7,995 nucleotides of DNA, taken from assembly GCA_001017865.1 (NCBI GenBank), contig LATQ01000001.1, forward strand, positions 3,052,663 through 3,060,657, given 5' to 3'. The translations under genes were made by a program, and so were the position numbers. Source of the DNA: Rhodococcus sp. IITR03. GTDB lineage: Bacteria > Actinomycetota > Actinomycetes > Mycobacteriales > Mycobacteriaceae. The notes below the pieces were generated by a model. The model ran no database searches. It saw only the letters and a list, made by a program, of their open reading frames with translations, and was not told the DNA's origin. Shown here in pieces: positions 7,236 to 7,995 of the stretch (positions are counted from its first letter, which is position 1; every line of letters starts with the position of its first letter).

Positions 7236-7995
7236 GGCGTCCGCGGTTTCCGCCGGACGCGGTGGTGTGCGCTCCTGCAGCCGCCACGGCAGCCGGGAGC
7301 GCGTGGCGACGATGATCAGCCGACCACCACGATGGTCGCGATCGACGCCTGGACGATGATGAACGGTTGGTATTCGCTGCCGTTGGGCATGAGGATCATG
7401 CCGACCACCGATGAGAACGCGATGGTGGGGACCGGAAGACCGGGCGGGTGGCCCAGGCCGCGAGCGGGATCACCGCCCACAGCAGGTACACGGTTGCACG
7501 ACCGGGAAGAGCAGCACGATCGCGCCCAGCGAGACCCCCAGCGCGCCGACGGGATGGATCCGTCCCATGAGCACCGCGAGCAGCATGCGCACCGTGACGA
7601 AGGCGGCCACCAGCGCGGCGATGGGGCGAGTGATGGACAGCACGGCCGTCGTGTGGTCGCCGAGACCGAGCAGCACGCCCCCGAGGCCGGTACCCATGCC
7701 GAGCAGTGTCGGGATCGACATCCAGCTGCGGACCTCCGTGGCGGTGCCCAGGGTCTTCGTCCAGCCGAAGCCCAGCCCGCTGCCCCAGCTCACAGCGCCG
7801 ATGACGACGCAGGTCCCGATGCCGAGGATCGCGGCAGCAGCGATCACGGCGCGGAAGCCGCCACCCCACTTGCGGGCAAGGGCCATGCCGACGAATCCGA
7901 GCGCGAGCAGCGAGGGCACCTTGATCATCGACGACAGGGCGATCAGCGCGGTGCCGGCCGCGAGCCACCCCGCGAGACGCAGGCGCGAGGCCGCC
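7233..7995 (-). CDS. mptB: Polyprenol-phosphomannose alpha-1,6-mannosyltransferase, C-terminal part, three frameshifts
   Basis: GT-C membrane glycosyltransferase that uses polyprenyl-phosphate-mannose outside the membrane to extend the alpha-1,6-mannan core of lipomannan and related lipoglycans. Only the last ~254 residues are inside the window; the frame is open to base 7995. Several hydrophobic helices are visible (ALIALSSMIKVPSLLALGF, AVIAAAAILGIGTCVVIGAV, ALGVSLGAIVLLF), with QPWYLLWAVIPLAAWA near the end, which I associate with the Rv1459c family. Single bases are missing near 7489 (QPW/YLLW), 7433 (FR/VPTIAFSS) and 7320 (VVG/LIIVATRSRLPWR). Once repaired, the frame runs to the TAG at 7235-7233. 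The name rests on these C-terminal segments and on gene order, because the catalytic N-terminal region is not visible. It lies directly upstream of the ABC transporter genes and is probably co-transcribed with them. Confidence 0.75.

Overview
The window is high-GC actinobacterial chromosome, most likely Rhodococcus or a close relative in the Mycobacteriales. The evidence is strong G/C bias at third codon positions, frequent GTG starts, TANNNT-type -10 hexamers close to start codons, and a gene order that, as I recall it, matches the Mycobacterium tuberculosis Rv1449c-Rv1459c block (tkt, ctaB, qor, small hypothetical, ctaA, ABC permease, ABC ATPase, mptB). The PE_PGRS genes that interrupt that block in M. 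tuberculosis are absent here. I see no mobile element, tRNA, rRNA or CRISPR array.

Layout from left to right: transketolase tkt (minus, C-terminus beyond base 1); a 212-bp divergent promoter region; ctaB (plus), protoheme IX farnesyltransferase; a 42-bp perfect palindrome acting as a shared terminator; a zeta-crystallin-type quinone oxidoreductase, qor (minus); a 23-bp divergent gap with two overlapping -10 hexamers; a 113-residue conserved-type hypothetical protein (plus); a second bidirectional terminator; ctaA (minus), heme A synthase, with an operator-like dyad upstream; then, all on minus, an ABC-2 permease, its ATPase, and the C-terminal part of mptB. The direction of transcription is mptB > ATPase > permease, tightly packed (11-bp gap, then a 4-bp stop/start overlap). 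ctaA follows after a 68-bp gap that holds its own promoter.

Together CtaB and CtaA convert heme B to heme O and then heme A for the aa3-type cytochrome c oxidase. The adjacent exporter of unknown substrate and the lipoglycan mannosyltransferase MptB belong to envelope biology.

The dominant anomaly is frameshifts. I count 20 single-base losses (10 in tkt, 1 in ctaB, 2 in qor, 4 in the ATPase, 3 in mptB) and no insertions. Nearly all can be repaired by lengthening a short homopolymer by one base. Both sides of every break match the same protein family, and several of the genes are housekeeping. I therefore read them as sequence or assembly undercalls, not pseudogenes, and annotate whole genes across the breaks. 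ctaA, the hypothetical gene and the permease are intact.

The most interesting regulatory signals are an ACTACA-N3-TGTAGT dyad over the ctaA promoter, resembling a BlaI/MecI operator, and the overlapping back-to-back leaderless promoters between qor and the hypothetical gene.
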